DNA of 50,638 nucleotides from positions 1-50,638 of the forward strand of contig CALWXJ010000010.1 of the NCBI GenBank assembly GCA_944385475.1, given 5' to 3'. This stretch comes from an uncultured Oscillospiraceae bacterium (GTDB taxonomy: Bacteria > Bacillota > Clostridia > Oscillospirales > Oscillospiraceae). Position 1 is the stretch's first letter. Every line of letters begins with the position of its first letter. A program made the position numbers and the translations under genes. Shown here in pieces: positions 49,853 to 50,638 of this stretch. The notes below the pieces were generated by a model. The model was not told the DNA's origin. It made no database searches and was given only the letters and a program-made list of their open reading frames with translations.

Positions 49853-49879
49853 AAAGGCCGCCCATAGGGCGGCCTTTTT
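49853..49879 (+). terminator. Terminator of serA
   Basis: An 11-bp stem (49853-49863 with 49867-49877) with a 3-base loop, followed by T to 49879. Confidence 0.85.
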
Positions 49880-49950
49880 CGTTGACAGCGGAGGTAAAAC
49901 CCGCTAAAATAGAGCCTGTCCCGCCGGAGAGCCGGCGCCTTCCAATCCAC

Positions 49951-50025
49951 GCCCCTGTAGCTCAGCTGTATAGAGCGACCGCCTCCTAAAAATCGAATCG
50001 TTCGAATCCTGGAGCCCTGTAAAAT
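49951..50025 (+). pseudogene. Decayed tRNA-Arg(CCT) copy
   Basis: The 5' part matches the intact gene at 50044-50120 closely: GCCCCTGTAGCTCAGCTG, then TATAGAGCGACCGCCTCCTAA. The 3' arm of the anticodon stem no longer pairs, the variable/T region is altered (TTCGAATCCTGGAG), and the 3' acceptor does not match, with no CCA. It is a degenerate duplicate, 19 bases before the functional gene. Confidence 0.75.
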
Positions 50026-50043
50026 TGAATATTTTCTGTATAT

Positions 50044-50120
50044 GCCCCCGTAGCTCAGTTGGATAGAGCGGTCGCCTCCTAAGCGACAGGTCACTGGTTC
50101 GAACCCAGCCGGGGGTGCCA
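50044..50120 (+). tRNA. tRNA-Arg(CCT)
   Basis: Acceptor GCCCCCG with the matching 3' strand, D-arm GCTCAGTTGGATAGAGC, anticodon stem GTCGC/GCGAC around CTCCTAA giving CCT, T-loop TTCGAAC, and an encoded CCA at 50118-50120. It is a probable attachment site of the element whose integrase end lies 187 bases further. Confidence 0.95.
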
Positions 50121-50127
50121 AAAACAC

Positions 50128-50165
50128 CGCTGCAAGCCATTTTTTGCTGGTTTGCAGCGTTTTTT
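50128..50165 (+). terminator. Terminator after tRNA-Arg
   Basis: CGCTGCAA (50128-50135) pairs with TTGCAGCG (50152-50159), followed by a run of T from 50160. The following stretch to 50306 shows nothing recognisable. Confidence 0.8.
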
Positions 50166-50306
50166 ATTTTTCTTCTCCCGGCCTGCCGCTCGTTTGAGAC
50201 CGGGAGAATTTTATGCGCTGCTATGTATATCCTGCTAAGAAGAAACGAACGATTTCCACGTTCCTGCTAAGAAAAATCCCATCTTTGCTAATTGGAGTTT
50301 TCGGAC

Positions 50307-50638
50307 TTACCTGCCGCCCGGTGCCGCCGAGAGCAACGCAGCCAGGGTATTTGCCAGTTCCGGTGACTGCCGGAGCTGTTCCACCAGGGCCTCCAGGTCG
50401 AGCGTCGCCGGTGCCGGTTCCTTCGGCTCCTCCGGCGGACGGACTGCCCGAAGATCCGGCTTGGCATAGAAGGCGCTTTCAAACTTCTGGGCGTTGATCT
50501 TGCGGTCCTCGTCCAGGATGTGCGCATACACGCTGGTGATCATGTCGATCTCCGCATGGCCCGTGTCGCCCTGGGTGGCCTTCAGGTCGCCGTGGTTCAG
50601 TTTCAGCTTGTAGGTCGTGCTGGAATGACGGAGGGAAT
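50307..50638 (-). CDS. C-terminal part of a tyrosine integrase (cut by window edge)
   Basis: Read from the window end, the minus strand gives S-L-R-H-S-S (part of the HxLRH active-site box), then L-N-H-G-D-L-K-A-T-Q-G-D-T-G-H-A (with the second active-site His) and S-V-Y-A-H-I-L with the nucleophile Tyr. A tail of about 65 residues with K-E-P-A-P-A-T-L-D-L-E-A-L follows. The start lies beyond 50638. Its closeness to tRNA-Arg(CCT) suggests an element integrated into that tRNA gene and extending to the right. Confidence 0.85.
   Translation of the reverse strand, partial: SLRHSSTTYKLKLNHGDLKATQGDTGHAEIDMITSVYAHILDEDRKINAQKFESAFYAKPDLRAVRPPEEPKEPAPATLDLEALVEQLRQSPELANTLAALLSAAPGGR

Noticed and set aside
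48877-50127. A 416-codon minus-strand frame over serA and tRNA-Arg
   Set aside because: Its N-terminus is the well-known false peptide from tRNA antisense, and the rest is a shadow of serA.

Overview
The window looks like a chromosomal segment of a GC-rich, spore-forming Bacillota, most probably an Oscillospiraceae relative (Flavonifractor/Lawsonibacter/Intestinimonas type). This is inferred from gene style: strong AGGAGG ribosome sites, a LysM-GH18 cortex-lytic type protein, a c-di-AMP receptor of the DarA family, a lysine riboswitch, SLH surface proteins and a PBSX-type phage cluster. No rRNA or ribosomal protein gene is present to fix the taxonomy.

Layout. 1-2.8 kb: a GNAT acetyltransferase, tag (3-methyladenine glycosylase I), a gutted integrase remnant and a hexapeptide-repeat acetyltransferase. 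2.8-7.5 kb: a 1135-residue secreted SLH surface protein (minus strand) and a tyrosine recombinase. Between them lies a 263-bp segment bounded by a perfect 15-bp inverted repeat and carrying a near-consensus sigma-A promoter that now points away from the surface-protein gene. This reads as an invertible-promoter phase switch in the OFF state. 7.6-8.8 kb: two overlapping flavodoxin-like genes. 9.0-12.6 kb: a two-gene restriction-modification locus with fused PD-(D/E)XK nuclease and N6-methylase plus a two-TRD specificity subunit, broken by three one-base losses. 12.6-15.8 kb: a lysine riboswitch with promoter and terminator in front of a three-gene polar amino-acid ABC transporter. 15.8-16.3 kb: darA.

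16.6-30.9 kb: one co-oriented run of 21 phage-derived genes on the minus strand: terminases, portal, protease, decoration, capsid, connectors, contractile sheath and tube, baseplate, then holin-like proteins and a CHAP endolysin. It has no integrase, repressor, replication gene, tail fibre or recognisable tape measure. A 161-residue protein sits in the tape-measure slot. In size, content and organisation it resembles a domesticated phage-like particle or gene transfer agent more than a prophage, and it is the main candidate for an undescribed system.

31-35.5 kb: a divergent LysM-GH18 hydrolase; a minus-strand operon of ApbE flavin transferase, NusG-domain-II protein and Gx-transporter family protein (a combination seen in flavin-based electron transfer); and an unknown membrane protein. 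35.5-39.2 kb: an operon of two PLP aminotransferases and a YkvI-type transporter. 39.2-43.6 kb: a small membrane protein, a rhomboid-like protein without the serine motif, two tRNA-Ser genes, an HI0933-type flavoprotein, an EamA transporter and tRNA-Leu. 43.6-50.6 kb: an orphan gene, a secreted beta-lactamase-fold serine hydrolase, typA/bipA, a phosphoglycerate dehydrogenase with its promoter, a decayed tRNA-Arg copy, an intact tRNA-Arg(CCT), and the 3' end of an integrase that marks the edge of an element extending beyond the window.
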